64,000 bases of DNA from Rugosimonospora africana (GTDB taxonomy: Bacteria; Actinomycetota; Actinomycetes; Mycobacteriales; Micromonosporaceae), in NCBI RefSeq assembly GCF_016862975.1, contig NZ_BONZ01000048.1, positions 31,938-95,937 on the forward strand, written 5' to 3'. Both the position numbers and the translations under genes were made by a program. The notes below the pieces were generated by a model, which was given only the letters and a program-made list of their open reading frames with translations, was not told where the DNA came from and searched no databases. Below are positions 8,693 through 17,939 of this stretch, in pieces. Every line of letters begins with the position of its first letter. The first letter of the stretch is position 1.

Positions 8693-10585
8693 ATGTCTCG
8701 AACAACACGCCGTATCCGGCTCACCGCCGCCGCGGCAGCCGCCGGGCTCGTGGGGATCGGCGCGGTCATCGCGGTCGGCCAAGTGCCCGCGAGCGCCGCG
8801 TCGACGGTGTCGGTCAACGGTGGCACCACGTACCAGACGATCGATGGCTTCGGCGTCTCCGAGGCATTCGGTCAGGCGGACTCGATCCGCAACCTGGGCA
8901 CCGCTGCCCGGCAACAGGCGCTGGACCTGCTGTTCAGCCCGACCAGCGGCGCGGGGTTCAGCATCCTGCGCAGCCTCATCCCGTCCGACGCCAACAGCAT
9001 CGAACCCCACGCCCCGGCCAGCCCGTCGGCGACGCCGACGTACGTCTGGAGCGGCGGCGACGCCCAGGACCAGGGGCAGCTGTGGCTGGCCAAGCAGGCG
9101 AAGAGCGGTTACGGCGTCACGACGTTCTACAACGACGCGTGGAGTGCCCCGGGCTTCATGAAGACCAACGGCAGCGATGCCAACGGCGGCTCGCTGTGTG
9201 GCACTCCGGGCGCGTCCTGCGGCAGCGGCGACTGGCGGCAGGCTTACGCCAACTACCTGGTCCAGCACAGCAGGTACTGGGCTTCGGCCGGGGTCACGCC
9301 GAGCGCGGTCGGGTTCGTCAACGAGCCGTCGCTGACGACCACGTACTCGAGCATGCTGGTGAACGCGTCACAGGCCGCCAGCTTCCTGTCGGTGCTCGGC
9401 CCGGCCATGAGCGCCTCCGGGCTGGCCACCAAGGTCGCGTGCTGCGACACCGTCGGGTTCAACCTGCTGCCCAGCTACCTGACGGCGATCTCCGGCAACT
9501 CGGCCGCCAACGCGGGTACCGGATTGTTCACCAGCCACGGCTACTCCAACGCGCCCACGACACCGGTCAGCACCGGCAGCCGGCACCTGTGGGAGTCCGA
9601 GTGGTCGGTCAACGGTGCCACCTGGACCACCGCTTGGGACAGCACCAGCGAGGCATCCGGCATCACCTGGGCGCAGCGCATCTACGCCGGTATGACCGGC
9701 GCCAACCTCAACGCGTTCCTGTACTGGTGGGGAATCAGCAACACCAGCCACGACAGCTCGCTGATCGGGCTGAGCGGCTCGACGCTGACCCCGTCGAAGC
9801 GGTACTACGCTCTGGCCGGCTACAGCCGCTACATCCGCCCGGGTGCGGTACGCATCGCCGCCAGCAGCGGGGACGCCAACCTGAAGGCCAGCGCGTACCG
9901 CAACAGCGATGGCTCCCTCGTCGTCGTGGTCCTCAACACCGGCGCCAGCGCCATCTCGACCAGCTACACGGTCAGCAACGCCGGCGTCTCCAGCGGCACG
10001 GTCGCGCCCTACCTGACCAACGACGGCAACAGCATGGCCGCCCAGGCGGCGGTGTCGCTGTCCGGCGGAGCGTTCAGTGCCACCATTCCCGCCCGGTCGC
10101 AGGTCACCTATCGAATCACCGGTGGCCCCGCGACGAGCCCGCCGCCCAGTGCCAGCTCGTCGCCGACACCCACCACATCCCCGACGACCGCACCGCCCAC
10201 CACGGCACCGCCCACCACGGCACCGCCCACGACGGCACCGCCCACCACCGCACCGCCCAGCTCGCCCCCCGCCGGGCAGGCCGGCACCTGTACCGCCAGC
10301 TACCGGACGGTCAACACCTGGTCCGGTGGTTTCCAGGGCGAGGTCACCGTGACCAACAACGGCCCCACGACGCTCAACGGTTGGACCGTCCAGCTGACCC
10401 TGGCCAGCGGACAGACCATCAGCAGCCTCTGGAACGGCGTCAACTCCGGCACCAGCGGCGCCATCAGCGTCAAGAACGCCGCGTACAACGGCAGTCTCGG
10501 CGCCAACGCCGCGACCACCTTCGGTTTCACCGGAACCGGCAACGGGGCGAACAACCCCACCGTGGTCGGCTGCGCCAGCCCCTGA
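8693..10585 (+). CDS. Secreted GH30 glycosidase with C-terminal CBM2
   Basis: A 630-residue extracellular enzyme. Residues 1-36 are a Sec signal (twin Arg, Ala-rich core, 'ASAA' cleavage). Residues 40-490 are a GH30 (beta/alpha)8 barrel plus beta-sandwich: 'YQTIDGFGVSEAFGQ' at the start, acid/base Glu211 in 'GFVNEPS' and nucleophile Glu303 in 'LWESEWS'. GH30 enzymes cleave glucuronoxylan or beta-1,6-glucan; which applies here is not certain. A Pro/Thr linker with four copies of a 15-bp repeat (10190-10249) leads to a CBM2 with 'TWSGGFQGEVTVTN' and conserved aromatic and Cys residues. I chose 8693 because GGAGG sits 5 bp upstream. It is followed by the SGNH esterase, suggesting joint hemicellulose attack. 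Confidence 0.88.
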   Translation: MSRTTRRIRLTAAAAAAGLVGIGAVIAVGQVPASAASTVSVNGGTTYQTIDGFGVSEAFGQADSIRNLGTAARQQALDLLFSPTSGAGFSILRSLIPSDANSIEPHAPASPSATPTYVWSGGDAQDQGQLWLAKQAKSGYGVTTFYNDAWSAPGFMKTNGSDANGGSLCGTPGASCGSGDWRQAYANYLVQHSRYWASAGVTPSAVGFVNEPSLTTTYSSMLVNASQAASFLSVLGPAMSASGLATKVACCDTVGFNLLPSYLTAISGNSAANAGTGLFTSHGYSNAPTTPVSTGSRHLWESEWSVNGATWTTAWDSTSEASGITWAQRIYAGMTGANLNAFLYWWGISNTSHDSSLIGLSGSTLTPSKRYYALAGYSRYIRPGAVRIAASSGDANLKASAYRNSDGSLVVVVLNTGASAISTSYTVSNAGVSSGTVAPYLTNDGNSMAAQAAVSLSGGAFSATIPARSQVTYRITGGPATSPPPSASSSPTPTTSPTTAPPTTAPPTTAPPTTAPPTTAPPSSPPAGQAGTCTASYRTVNTWSGGFQGEVTVTNNGPTTLNGWTVQLTLASGQTISSLWNGVNSGTSGAISVKNAAYNGSLGANAATTFGFTGTGNGANNPTVVGCASP

Positions 10586-10677
10586 TCCCGCTCACCTGCC
10601 GCGAGGGGCCGGTAGACCGGCCCCTTCTCGGCGCCTTCGAGCCGGCGAACGGAATTTCGAACCTGTGGAGGTGAACC

Positions 10678-11781
10678 ATGAGCACACGTCATCGGTGGAT
10701 GGCGGCGGTGGCGGCGCTCGCCGTCGCCGCGGCCGTGCTGACCGGAATCGCCAACGCGAACGCCGAGTCCAACGGTGGCACCAAGGTGATGCCGTTGGGC
10801 GACTCGATCACGGACGGCCTGACCGTGCCCGGCGGGTACCGGATCGGTCTGTGGCAGCGCTTCCAGACCGGTGGGTACCGGGTGGACTTCGTCGGCTCCC
10901 TGACCAACGGGCCGGCCAGCCTGGGCGACCACGACCACGAAGGCCACTCGGGCTGGCGCATCGACCAGATCGACGCGAACATCGTGAACTGGCTGAACAC
11001 CTATACGCCACACACGGTCCTGCTGCACATCGGCACCAACGACGTCCTACAGAACTACAACCTGTCCAGCGCTCCGGCGCGACTGTCCACATTGATCGAT
11101 CACATCACCGCGACGACCCCGACCGCGGAGGTGTTCGTAGCCACCATCATCCCGTTGAGCTCGGCCACCTCGGAGGCCAACGTCCGCACGTTCAACGCGG
11201 CGATCCCGGGGATCGTGCAGAGCAAGGTGAGCGCCGGCAAGCACGTGCACCTGGTGGACATGCACAGCGCGTTGACCGCCGCCGACCTGGCCGACGGCGT
11301 ACATCCCAACGCGGGTGGGTACGAGAAGATGGCCGCCACGTGGTTCAGCGCGCTGCTGTCGGTACCGGGCAGCATCGGCAGTGTGGGCGGCCCGAGCCCG
11401 ACCCCGACCCGTACCACGGCGTCACCCACCGCCTCGCCTACCACCTCACCCACCACCGTGCCGACCACGCCATCCGGTCCCCGCGGCTGCACCGCCACGT
11501 ACAGTGTCACCGGGCAGTGGTCCGGTGGCTTCCAGGCATCGGTCAAGGTGACCGCGGGCAGCGCGTCGATCGGCGGCTGGACCGTGGCGTGGCAGTACGC
11601 CAACGGCCAGAGCATCACCCAGTCCTGGAACGCCACGATCACCAGTAGCGGCTCGACTGTCACCGCCCGCAACGTCAGCTACAACGGCGCGCTCGGCGCC
11701 GGAGCCAGCACGGAGTTCGGGTTCCTCGGCAGTTGGAATGGCAGCAACACATCACCGACCCCGACCTGTACGGCGGCGTAA
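10678..11781 (+). CDS. Secreted SGNH-hydrolase esterase (CE3-like) with C-terminal CBM2
   Basis: A 367-residue exported esterase. After a signal peptide (cleaved near 'NANA', residues 26-29), the SGNH domain shows block I 'VMPLGDSITDG' with nucleophile Ser43, block III 'LLHIGTNDV' and block V 'LADGVHPNAGGY' with the Asp-His pair. This matches family CE3-like acetylxylan esterases. A Ser/Pro/Thr linker (about 240-262) joins a CBM2 module beginning 'GCTATYSVTGQWSGGFQ'. GGAGG lies 8 bp before the ATG. The gene is 92 bp after the GH30 gene on the same strand, and deacetylation of xylan would assist a GH30 xylanase. It ends at a strong hairpin shared with the convergent CBM2-propeller gene. Confidence 0.88.
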   Translation: MSTRHRWMAAVAALAVAAAVLTGIANANAESNGGTKVMPLGDSITDGLTVPGGYRIGLWQRFQTGGYRVDFVGSLTNGPASLGDHDHEGHSGWRIDQIDANIVNWLNTYTPHTVLLHIGTNDVLQNYNLSSAPARLSTLIDHITATTPTAEVFVATIIPLSSATSEANVRTFNAAIPGIVQSKVSAGKHVHLVDMHSALTAADLADGVHPNAGGYEKMAATWFSALLSVPGSIGSVGGPSPTPTRTTASPTASPTTSPTTVPTTPSGPRGCTATYSVTGQWSGGFQASVKVTAGSASIGGWTVAWQYANGQSITQSWNATITSSGSTVTARNVSYNGALGAGASTEFGFLGSWNGSNTSPTPTCTAA

Positions 11782-11797
11782 ACCCTCGCTCTGACAC

Positions 11798-11841
11798 GGA
11801 TCCGGGCCGTGACCCACTTTCGTGAGTCACGGCCCGGATCC
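11798..11841. terminator. Bidirectional hairpin terminator
   Basis: A perfect 16-bp stem (GGATCCGGGCCGTGAC with its complement) around a 12-nt loop that can itself pair CAC/GTG. It lies 16 bp after the SGNH gene and 60 bp before the end of the convergent CBM2-propeller gene. There is no long T-run, as is usual in actinomycetes. Confidence 0.85.
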
Positions 11842-11901
11842 TTGCGTCGCTCAGAGGGGCCGGCCCGGACCGGTGTTCGGTCCATGCACGGCCCGGCTTC
11901 G

Positions 11902-13686
11902 TCAGGCGCCGCCGACGGCCGTGACTCCGGTGCGGGTGCCGACGTAGGCGTGGCTGCCAGAAAGGGTCGGTGAGGTGAAGTTCGGTGCCTGGCCGACCCG
12001 TATCTGCGCCAGGACCGCCCCGGTGGCGGGGTTGAGTGCGTAGAGCACGCCGCCGAAGTAGTCGACCACCCAGACCGCGCCACCGCCGATGACGGGGGAG
12101 CCTTCGGCGGGCACGCTGTTGCTGGCCCGCCACAGTTCACGCGGCGTCCCGTCGGCGTCGATGGTGACCGCGCGCGGTCCGGTGGTGCAGGGCAGGTAGA
12201 TGGTGTTTCCGGAGACCGCGCTGCCGCCGAAAGCGTCGCAGCCGTTGTTCAGTTGGGCGACCTGGCCGCCGATGCCGCCGAGGCTGTCGCGTCGCAGCAC
12301 GTAACCGATGCCGGCCTTGCCGTCCGTGTAGACGTACTGGCCGACCACAGCCGGGGTCATGGACCCGAGGTCCTGGTCGCCAGCGTTCTGCGTCGCCCAG
12401 TCGGAGGGGGCGAAGAAGTCGGTGCGTTGCAGGTCGGGTGACAGGGCGATGACCGAGTCGCTGCCGTCGTAGCCGCCACTGACGGACTCGCCGTTTCCGA
12501 CGGCGTACAACAGATGACCATTGTCGACGACCGCGCCGGCGGTTCCCCAGATGCCGGCCTCGCGGGTGGTCGGGATCGAGTAGCTCAGCTTGCCGGCGCC
12601 GGCGGTGGTCACCGAGACCACTGAGCCGATGTAGTTGCCGCAGTCGCCGAACAGGCCGCCGTACGGGATGTAGAGGCGCCCGTTCAGCAGGGTCAGTGCG
12701 CTGCGCTGCTGGTGCGCCTTCGCGTCGCCCAGCGGCGGTTCGACCGCGGTCCGCACCTCCACGGCCCCGGTGTCGGCGTTGATTCCGAACAGGGTGTGCG
12801 CGCCGCCGGTCGTCTCGGCGACGGCGAACACCCGGTTCGTGTCCGGGTCGTAGACCATCGTGCTGGTGATACCCAGCGGGCTGATGTCGCCGCAGGGCAG
12901 GTCGGACAGTGGTTCGGGTGTGCCGACGTGCGCCGACCAGACGACGGCGCCGGTACTCGGATTCAGCGCGTAGACCGTGTCGTTCTCGGTGGCCGCGAAG
13001 ATGTGTCCCCGGACGACCAGCGGCTGGCCGTAGACGGCACCGTCGAGAGTCGAGTTCCAGCTGACCGACAGGGTGGACAGCGGGGCGAGATCCGTCGCGT
13101 TCCCGGCCCGCGTGTTGTCCCGGTGGTAGGTCGGCCAGTCTCCGTTGCCGGGCGGGGGAGACGAGGACGACGGCGTCGGCGAGGCGCTTGTCGGCGTGGG
13201 GGATGGCGTGGGTGATTTCGGCGTGGGAGAGCCCGGTGTGGGCGATCCCGGCGTGGGTGAACCGCCGACGCCGCCGGTGCAGACGGTGCCGTTGAGCGTG
13301 AAGCTGGTCGGTGTCGGGTTGCTGCCGGTCCAGGATCCGTTGAACCCGAACCCCACGCTGGCGTTGGTGGGAATGCTGGCGTTGTAGCTCATGTTGCGCG
13401 CCGTCACCTGGGCGCCGCTTTGCGACACTGTCGCGTTCCACGCCTGGGTGACTCGCTGTCCGGCCGCGTACGACCAGGTCAGCGTCCAGCCGTTGACCGG
13501 GTCGCCGAGGTTGGTGATGGACACGTTCGTACCGAATCCGCCGGGCCACTGCGAGGTGACCGTGTACGTCACCGAGCAGCCGACCGTGGCGGCGTGTGCG
13601 GAGATCGCGATGGCCGTGCCGGCCAGGACCATGCCGGCGACCGCGGCGATGGCGAGTCGAGTTCGAGGACGGGGGAGGGCGTGCAT
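11902..13686 (-). CDS. Secreted CBM2 protein with PQQ-like beta-propeller
   Basis: A 594-residue exported protein. Residues 1-32 are a Sec signal. Residues 34-135 are a CBM2 ('CSVTYTVTSQWPGGFGTNVS', with a second Cys near the end), followed by a linker of repeated SPTPG units (about 140-175). Residues 180-594 form a PQQ-like propeller with repeats such as 'GHIFAATENDTVYALNPSTG' and 'GGVLYALNPATG', beginning 'DWPTYHRDNTRAGN'. Several Cys pairs may form disulfides. The propeller resembles outer-membrane assembly or quinoprotein dehydrogenase folds, but no PQQ-dehydrogenase catalytic residues are obvious. Attachment to cellulose through CBM2 is likely; the propeller's activity is unknown. AAAGGA precedes the ATG at 13686. 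Confidence 0.8.
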   Translation of the reverse strand: MHALPRPRTRLAIAAVAGMVLAGTAIAISAHAATVGCSVTYTVTSQWPGGFGTNVSITNLGDPVNGWTLTWSYAAGQRVTQAWNATVSQSGAQVTARNMSYNASIPTNASVGFGFNGSWTGSNPTPTSFTLNGTVCTGGVGGSPTPGSPTPGSPTPKSPTPSPTPTSASPTPSSSSPPPGNGDWPTYHRDNTRAGNATDLAPLSTLSVSWNSTLDGAVYGQPLVVRGHIFAATENDTVYALNPSTGAVVWSAHVGTPEPLSDLPCGDISPLGITSTMVYDPDTNRVFAVAETTGGAHTLFGINADTGAVEVRTAVEPPLGDAKAHQQRSALTLLNGRLYIPYGGLFGDCGNYIGSVVSVTTAGAGKLSYSIPTTREAGIWGTAGAVVDNGHLLYAVGNGESVSGGYDGSDSVIALSPDLQRTDFFAPSDWATQNAGDQDLGSMTPAVVGQYVYTDGKAGIGYVLRRDSLGGIGGQVAQLNNGCDAFGGSAVSGNTIYLPCTTGPRAVTIDADGTPRELWRASNSVPAEGSPVIGGGAVWVVDYFGGVLYALNPATGAVLAQIRVGQAPNFTSPTLSGSHAYVGTRTGVTAVGGA

Positions 13687-13902
13687 GAGGGGAGTCCTTT
13701 CGATGCACGGGAAACTCAGCGGGTTGACCGGTCGGCGGAGGAGTTTTGCTCACGCGCCGCCCGCGCGGGGCCCCAAGCATCGACAGCAGTGACCATTGTC
13801 AGCCCGTTCGGCCCGAGCCACAAGGTCCTACGCCCTTGGCGCCGCGCGATGTCCCCCATTCGCAACCTGACTCGACGCCGATGCCTTGTTGAGGGGAGCA
13901 GT

Positions 13903-14847
13903 TCACGGTCGACCGATTATGACCTTATCGATGGAGGGTGCCTGGCCGTCCGGGTTGCTGAAGGTGATCCTGTTGTTGCCCTTGCTGAGGGCAATCTTCA
14001 CGGCCTTGGTGGCGCAGCACGTCGATGCGCTTTCGAGTGTGACGGTGACAGTTTCGCCGCCGGCCACGGCAATTGCGGCGGTCGACGTCGATGTGCCATC
14101 GGTGTCGACGTAATACAGCGTCAGCGTGTACGTGCCGTCGGTCGGCGCGGCAACGTCGGGAAACGTCAGTGTGCCGCGCCTTTTCGCACCGGGACCCCAG
14201 GTGCCGACGTTCTCCACGATCCTGCCGCCCGACGCGCCCGGGTACGTTGTCACCGACGCCGCGCCCGTCAGGATGTTCGACGGCGCCTCGGCTTCGTAGC
14301 TGACCGGCACATACCGGGGCGAGCTGGGTGGGTGCGACGGTGAGTGGCTGGGGGTGCTGCTGAGGGTCCTGCTGGGAGTCACAGCCAGGGGGAGTGCGCC
14401 AGGTCCGGAAGGGGCGCCGGTGACGACCGGGTTGGTCGGCATCCCGGACCCGGACAGTCCGTTCGTGGTACCGATCTGGGCCGGGTGCGGCGGCGAAGAC
14501 GTGAGCGCCATCGGCACCGCCACGGCCGCACCCACGGCCGCGACGAGTGCTCCGACGACGACCCACCGTCGTCTGGTCGACGCTGCCAGGGGGCGGTGCC
14601 CGCGATAGGGGACTGTCTCCTCGGACGAGGCGCCAGAATCCGCGGTGCCACCGGACGGCTCGCCATCGGGGTCCGGCGAATCGTTGCTCGGGGACGGGTG
14701 GGCAGTGCCGTCGGGTGGTGCGACCGGCGTGTCGTGATGCGTCGGGCGTTGAGGACTCTGCGGAGGTTCATCCGGGTGTCGACGAGCGCCGCCGGTGACC
14801 CATGGACCCACCCTCAGTCCGCTGCTGTCCCACTCGTCCGCGCTCAC
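13903..14847 (-). CDS. Membrane-anchored protein with extracellular CBM35-like domain
   Basis: A 314-residue type II membrane protein. Residues 1-90 are cytoplasmic, polar and Pro/Asp-rich. One helix, 'WVVVGALVAAVGAAVAVPMA', spans about 93-113. A Ser/Pro linker follows, and residues 180-314 form a beta-sandwich carbohydrate-binding domain: 'VSYEAEAPSN' at the start, 'ASGGRIVENVG' in the middle and 'NNRITFSNPDGQAPSIDKV' at the end, the CBM35/CBM6 signature. Two adjacent Cys (ATCCA) are near residue 279. The GTG start at 14847 has a weak ribosome site. No enzyme domain is present, so it may hold glycans at the surface or act as a sensor. It is upstream of the CBM2-propeller on the same strand, 216 bp apart. 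Confidence 0.65.
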   Translation of the reverse strand: MSADEWDSSGLRVGPWVTGGARRHPDEPPQSPQRPTHHDTPVAPPDGTAHPSPSNDSPDPDGEPSGGTADSGASSEETVPYRGHRPLAASTRRRWVVVGALVAAVGAAVAVPMALTSSPPHPAQIGTTNGLSGSGMPTNPVVTGAPSGPGALPLAVTPSRTLSSTPSHSPSHPPSSPRYVPVSYEAEAPSNILTGAASVTTYPGASGGRIVENVGTWGPGAKRRGTLTFPDVAAPTDGTYTLTLYYVDTDGTSTSTAAIAVAGGETVTVTLESASTCCATKAVKIALSKGNNRITFSNPDGQAPSIDKVIIGRP

Positions 14848-14928
14848 GAGGCGTCAATGTATCCTCTGACGACTCGGCGGACCGCACGGGTCCGGAATGC
14901 GTAAGGCCGTGGCGGGGTCTCCGCTCAT

Positions 14929-16149
14929 TCATGCACGGGTGCACTTCGGGCCCAATCGGCGGGATTCGACCGCGAGACGGGTCCAGTGGACGCCGTCATC
15001 TTCGCTGCGATAGAGCTGTCCGCTGGGTACCGCGCCGACCGGCGCGCCGTGCGTGGTGGTCAGCCATACCACCCCGTTATCGAACGGTGCGATGTCGGCG
15101 ATGACCTCCAGGGACGGCAGCGGCACCAGCCGCAGATCCCAGGGCGGGGTGCGCAGGTGCTCGCCGGGCAGCGGTACCCGCCGGTGTTCCCACGGTCCGG
15201 CCAAGGTGTCGGCGACCCACAAGTCCTGCCCGGACGCCGCCCAGAACCGCCCGTCCGCCCCGACCACGGCAAGCTCAGGCCCGGCGTGCGTCCTCGGGAG
15301 CCGGTGCGGGCCCGACCACTCCTGCCCCTCTCGAAGGTACGCGTAGGTGCCGGTCCAACCGGCCGGAGCCTGTCTCGCGTCGGGTTCCACCCGCATGAGC
15401 AGGAGCATCGGTGTACCCGCGCGCACCACGGGGCTCAGTGTCACCACGGCGTTGGACGGCACCGGTGGCGGCGGCAGCACAGTGCGCGACCAGGTGCCGC
15501 CGCCATCACCGGTCACATACAACGTGTCTGAATGCAGTCCGTCGCCGGCCACCGCTACCCCGTCGGCGGGAGAGGAGAAGGCGATCCGGGTCGGGGGTAG
15601 GTCGGCGTGACTGCGGGCCAGCTGCCAGGAGGCGCCTCCATCCTTCGTCTGGGCCACCAGCCTCGTGGTGGGATAACCGAACGGCTGCATGACCGCCCAC
15701 AGGTGCCGTGGTGTGCGGTAATGAAACAGGCCGGTGAACGTCTTTATGGGATCCGGCGGTGAGGTGACGGTCCAGGTGGCGCCACCGTCGTGGGTGCGAG
15801 CGAAGACCGCGGTGTAGTCGCCGTTCCCGACCGGGCATCCGTTCAGGCTGTCGGCGCGCGGTGTCAGGCCCAGCGCCAGCCCCGCCTCGCAGGCGCTGAA
15901 CGCGGCCAACCGGCCGAGAATACTGCCCTCCCACGCCAGTTGGGTGCGCCAGGTCGTTCCTCCGTCATCGGTGTAGAGCAGCCGGCAAACGGCTGGCGCG
16001 CCGACGAACGCCCATCCGGCTGTCGGCGACGCGAATGCCGTCACGCCGACCTCCAAGCCCGCCACTTGTTGTGCCGCGTCCGCGGCGGCAACCGCGACAG
16101 GCGTGGTAGGGGCGGCAAGCGCGGGTGTCCACCCCGCTGTGTCCGTCAT
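14929..16149 (-). CDS. BNR/sialidase-like beta-propeller protein
   Basis: A 406-residue propeller. Asp-box-like repeats appear as 'LLYTDDGGTTWRTQ', 'FARTHDGGATWTVT', 'AQTKDGGASWQLA', 'YVTGDGGGTWSRT' and 'YRSEDDGVHWTRL', spaced about 50-60 residues apart, the pattern of BNR/Ycf48-type folds. I chose the ATG at 16149 because GGGAGAG lies 9 bp upstream. No signal peptide or membrane helix is visible, which is odd for this fold in actinomycetes, so either it stays in the cytoplasm or uses another route. No sialidase Arg triad or catalytic Tyr is evident. Function unknown. Confidence 0.6.
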   Translation of the reverse strand: MTDTAGWTPALAAPTTPVAVAAADAAQQVAGLEVGVTAFASPTAGWAFVGAPAVCRLLYTDDGGTTWRTQLAWEGSILGRLAAFSACEAGLALGLTPRADSLNGCPVGNGDYTAVFARTHDGGATWTVTSPPDPIKTFTGLFHYRTPRHLWAVMQPFGYPTTRLVAQTKDGGASWQLARSHADLPPTRIAFSSPADGVAVAGDGLHSDTLYVTGDGGGTWSRTVLPPPPVPSNAVVTLSPVVRAGTPMLLLMRVEPDARQAPAGWTGTYAYLREGQEWSGPHRLPRTHAGPELAVVGADGRFWAASGQDLWVADTLAGPWEHRRVPLPGEHLRTPPWDLRLVPLPSLEVIADIAPFDNGVVWLTTTHGAPVGAVPSGQLYRSEDDGVHWTRLAVESRRLGPKCTRA

Positions 16150-16355
16150 GCGTGTCTCTCCCGTGGCACGGTCAAGTCCCGCTATAAGTAGCGGCACTCA
16201 TCGGCGCACCGTCACATAGGCCCGTCTGTGAGCGGTCGCTGCCTTCCCCTCGGAAAGCTGGCCGGCGAGATGACCGCGTGGCGCCGTTGTGCGTGTACCG
16301 TGCTGGCCTTGTCGGGCGAGAGTGGCGGCGCGGATAGGGAATCGGCTGAAACACG

Positions 16356-16964
16356 GTGGTAGCGGACGATGATCTCGCCGAATCGCTGAAGTTGGCGATC
16401 GCTGGAGACGAGGCGGGCTTCGCCGTTCTGTGGCGGTCTCTGCAGCCCGCGATTTTGCGGTACCTGCGGGTCGTGGTTGGTGGCGCGGCGGAGGACGTCG
16501 CGTCGGAGACCTGGCTTCAGGCTGCCCGCGACCTGCGGGGGTTCGACGGCGGTGTCCCGGCGTTTCGTGCCTGGTTGTTTAGGATTGCCCGGCATCGGGG
16601 AATCGACGAGCTGCGTCGAACCGGCCGGCGGCGGGAGGAGTCGACGGACTCTCTGGAGGAGCGGGCCGCCCGGTCTCCGGTTCGGGATGTGGCCGCCGAG
16701 GTGTTGGAGGAGATGGACACCGCGTGGGCGCTGGAGCTGATCGCGACACTTCCTCAGCATCAGGCCGAGGCGGTGATGTTGCGGGTCGTCGCCGGGTTGG
16801 ACGTGGCCTCGACGGCCCAGGTGCTGGGTAGGCGAGCGGGGGCGGTGCGGGTGGCGACGATGAGGGGTCTGCGGCGGTTAGCGGCGGATCCTCGGGTGCG
16901 GGCCCGTGACGGCGGCGTGGGATCCGGCGACGCGGCGGCCGCCAGCGCGTCGGAGGGGATGTAA
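16356..16964 (+). CDS. ECF RNA polymerase sigma factor
   Basis: A 202-residue ECF sigma factor. Region 2 reads 'FAVLWRSLQPAILRYLRVV', then 'AEDVASETWLQAARDL' and 'FRAWLFRIARHRGIDELRR', the usual -10 recognition segment. Region 4 is 'LIATLPQHQAEAVMLRVVAGLDVASTAQVLG' followed by 'AGAVRVATMRGLRRLA'. The GTG at 16356 is taken as the start, with only a weak AGGGA far upstream. The stop (ATGTAA) is 4 bp before the next gene, so it is cotranscribed with its probable membrane partner. It may activate the downstream polysaccharide genes; this is inferred from order. Confidence 0.88.
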   Translation: MVADDDLAESLKLAIAGDEAGFAVLWRSLQPAILRYLRVVVGGAAEDVASETWLQAARDLRGFDGGVPAFRAWLFRIARHRGIDELRRTGRRREESTDSLEERAARSPVRDVAAEVLEEMDTAWALELIATLPQHQAEAVMLRVVAGLDVASTAQVLGRRAGAVRVATMRGLRRLAADPRVRARDGGVGSGDAAAASASEGM

Positions 16965-16968
16965 CGCG

Positions 16969-17805
16969 ATGCGGTGGCGGCGCGCTCTTTGGGGTGCGAT
17001 GCGTACGTGGCGACCTGGTCGGATCGGCCTGACGGAGGCGGACCGGCTGGTTGCCGGTGATCCGCCCAGTCCCGGCTATCCAGGGCTGGGCGCACTGCTG
17101 AACATGGCCAAGGCTCCCGCCTCAGAGGAGGAGCTGGCTGGTGAGCGGGCGGCGGTGGCCGGGTTCGCCGCGGCGTATCGGGGTGCCGTGCCAGCAAGTG
17201 TGCCGAGGGGAAGACGCAGTGCGTGGGTACCGCTGTCCGCCAAGGGGGTCGCGGTGAAGGTGGCGGCCGGAGTGGCTGTCCTGGCGGTCGGTGGTACCGC
17301 GGCGGCGGAGACCGGCAACCTCCCGGCCGGGGCGCAGCAGCGCGCACACAGGATGTTCTCGTCGCTGGGCGTGCCGGCTGCCGATTCCGGTGGTCGGTCC
17401 ACCGGTGCCGGGCCGGCCGGCGTCGCTGGATCTGTGCGGCCGTCGACGTCGGCTGTCCCGACTCCACGCGCGGGAGGCACCACCCCGCGTTCGAGCGATC
17501 CGGCAACCCTGGCCCAGTGCGAGGCGTGGGATGCCGAGCGGGAGGATCCGCGTGGCAAGGCGATGACGGCACAGGCTCATCGGGCGCTGTTCGCCGTGGC
17601 TGGCGGTCAGTCGCGGGTACCGGCGTTCTGTGCGGCGCTGCTCACCCCCTCGCCGGATGGGCGACCGTCGGCGGGCGTGGCGCCGGCACATCCGGGGGCG
17701 GCCACCGCGACCCCGAGCCACCCGGGCGGTCAGGGCACCGCGAACGGAAACGGCAACGGCCATCCCACTCCCGGTTCACATCAGGAGAGCCATGGCACCC
17801 CGTAG
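16969..17805 (+). CDS. Membrane protein partner of the ECF sigma factor, probable non-canonical anti-sigma
   Basis: A 278-residue single-pass protein. Residues 1-90 are cytoplasmic and helical ('LTEADRLVAGDPPSPGYPGL', then 'ASEEELAGERAAVAGFAAAYR'). One hydrophobic segment lies near residues 93-112, and the rest is a low-complexity extracellular region rich in Gly, Ser, Thr and Pro with 'AQCEAWDAE'. The zinc motif HxxxCxxC of ZAS anti-sigma factors is absent. Such two-part proteins routinely follow ECF genes in actinomycetes, and anti-sigma function is inferred from position. GGAGGGG lies 10 bp before the ATG at 16969. Confidence 0.65.
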   Translation: MRWRRALWGAMRTWRPGRIGLTEADRLVAGDPPSPGYPGLGALLNMAKAPASEEELAGERAAVAGFAAAYRGAVPASVPRGRRSAWVPLSAKGVAVKVAAGVAVLAVGGTAAAETGNLPAGAQQRAHRMFSSLGVPAADSGGRSTGAGPAGVAGSVRPSTSAVPTPRAGGTTPRSSDPATLAQCEAWDAEREDPRGKAMTAQAHRALFAVAGGQSRVPAFCAALLTPSPDGRPSAGVAPAHPGAATATPSHPGGQGTANGNGNGHPTPGSHQESHGTP

Positions 17806-17856
17806 TCGTCCTGACCGCGCGTTCCTCCGAAAGCAATGGCGCGTGGAAGGGGCCGG

Positions 17857-17894
17857 CACCCCGGTACGGACAGGGGCATGCCTGTGCCGGGGTG
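17857..17894 (+). terminator. GC-rich hairpin between the anti-sigma-like gene and the next gene
   Basis: CACCCCGG pairs with CCGGGGTG, with further partial pairing (ACAGG/CCTGT) inside. It lies 51 bp after the membrane-partner gene and 45 bp before the next start. It could terminate or attenuate transcription into the polysaccharide genes. Confidence 0.5.
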
Positions 17895-17939
17895 TTCGGG
17901 GTGGGCTTGTAGGCCGGCGTGCAAGGTAAAGGGACGAGA

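Noticed and set aside
8461..10674. A 737-codon plus-strand open frame across the GH30 gene
   Set aside because: It is in a different frame from the GH30 domain, with Arg/Gln/His-rich low-complexity translation.
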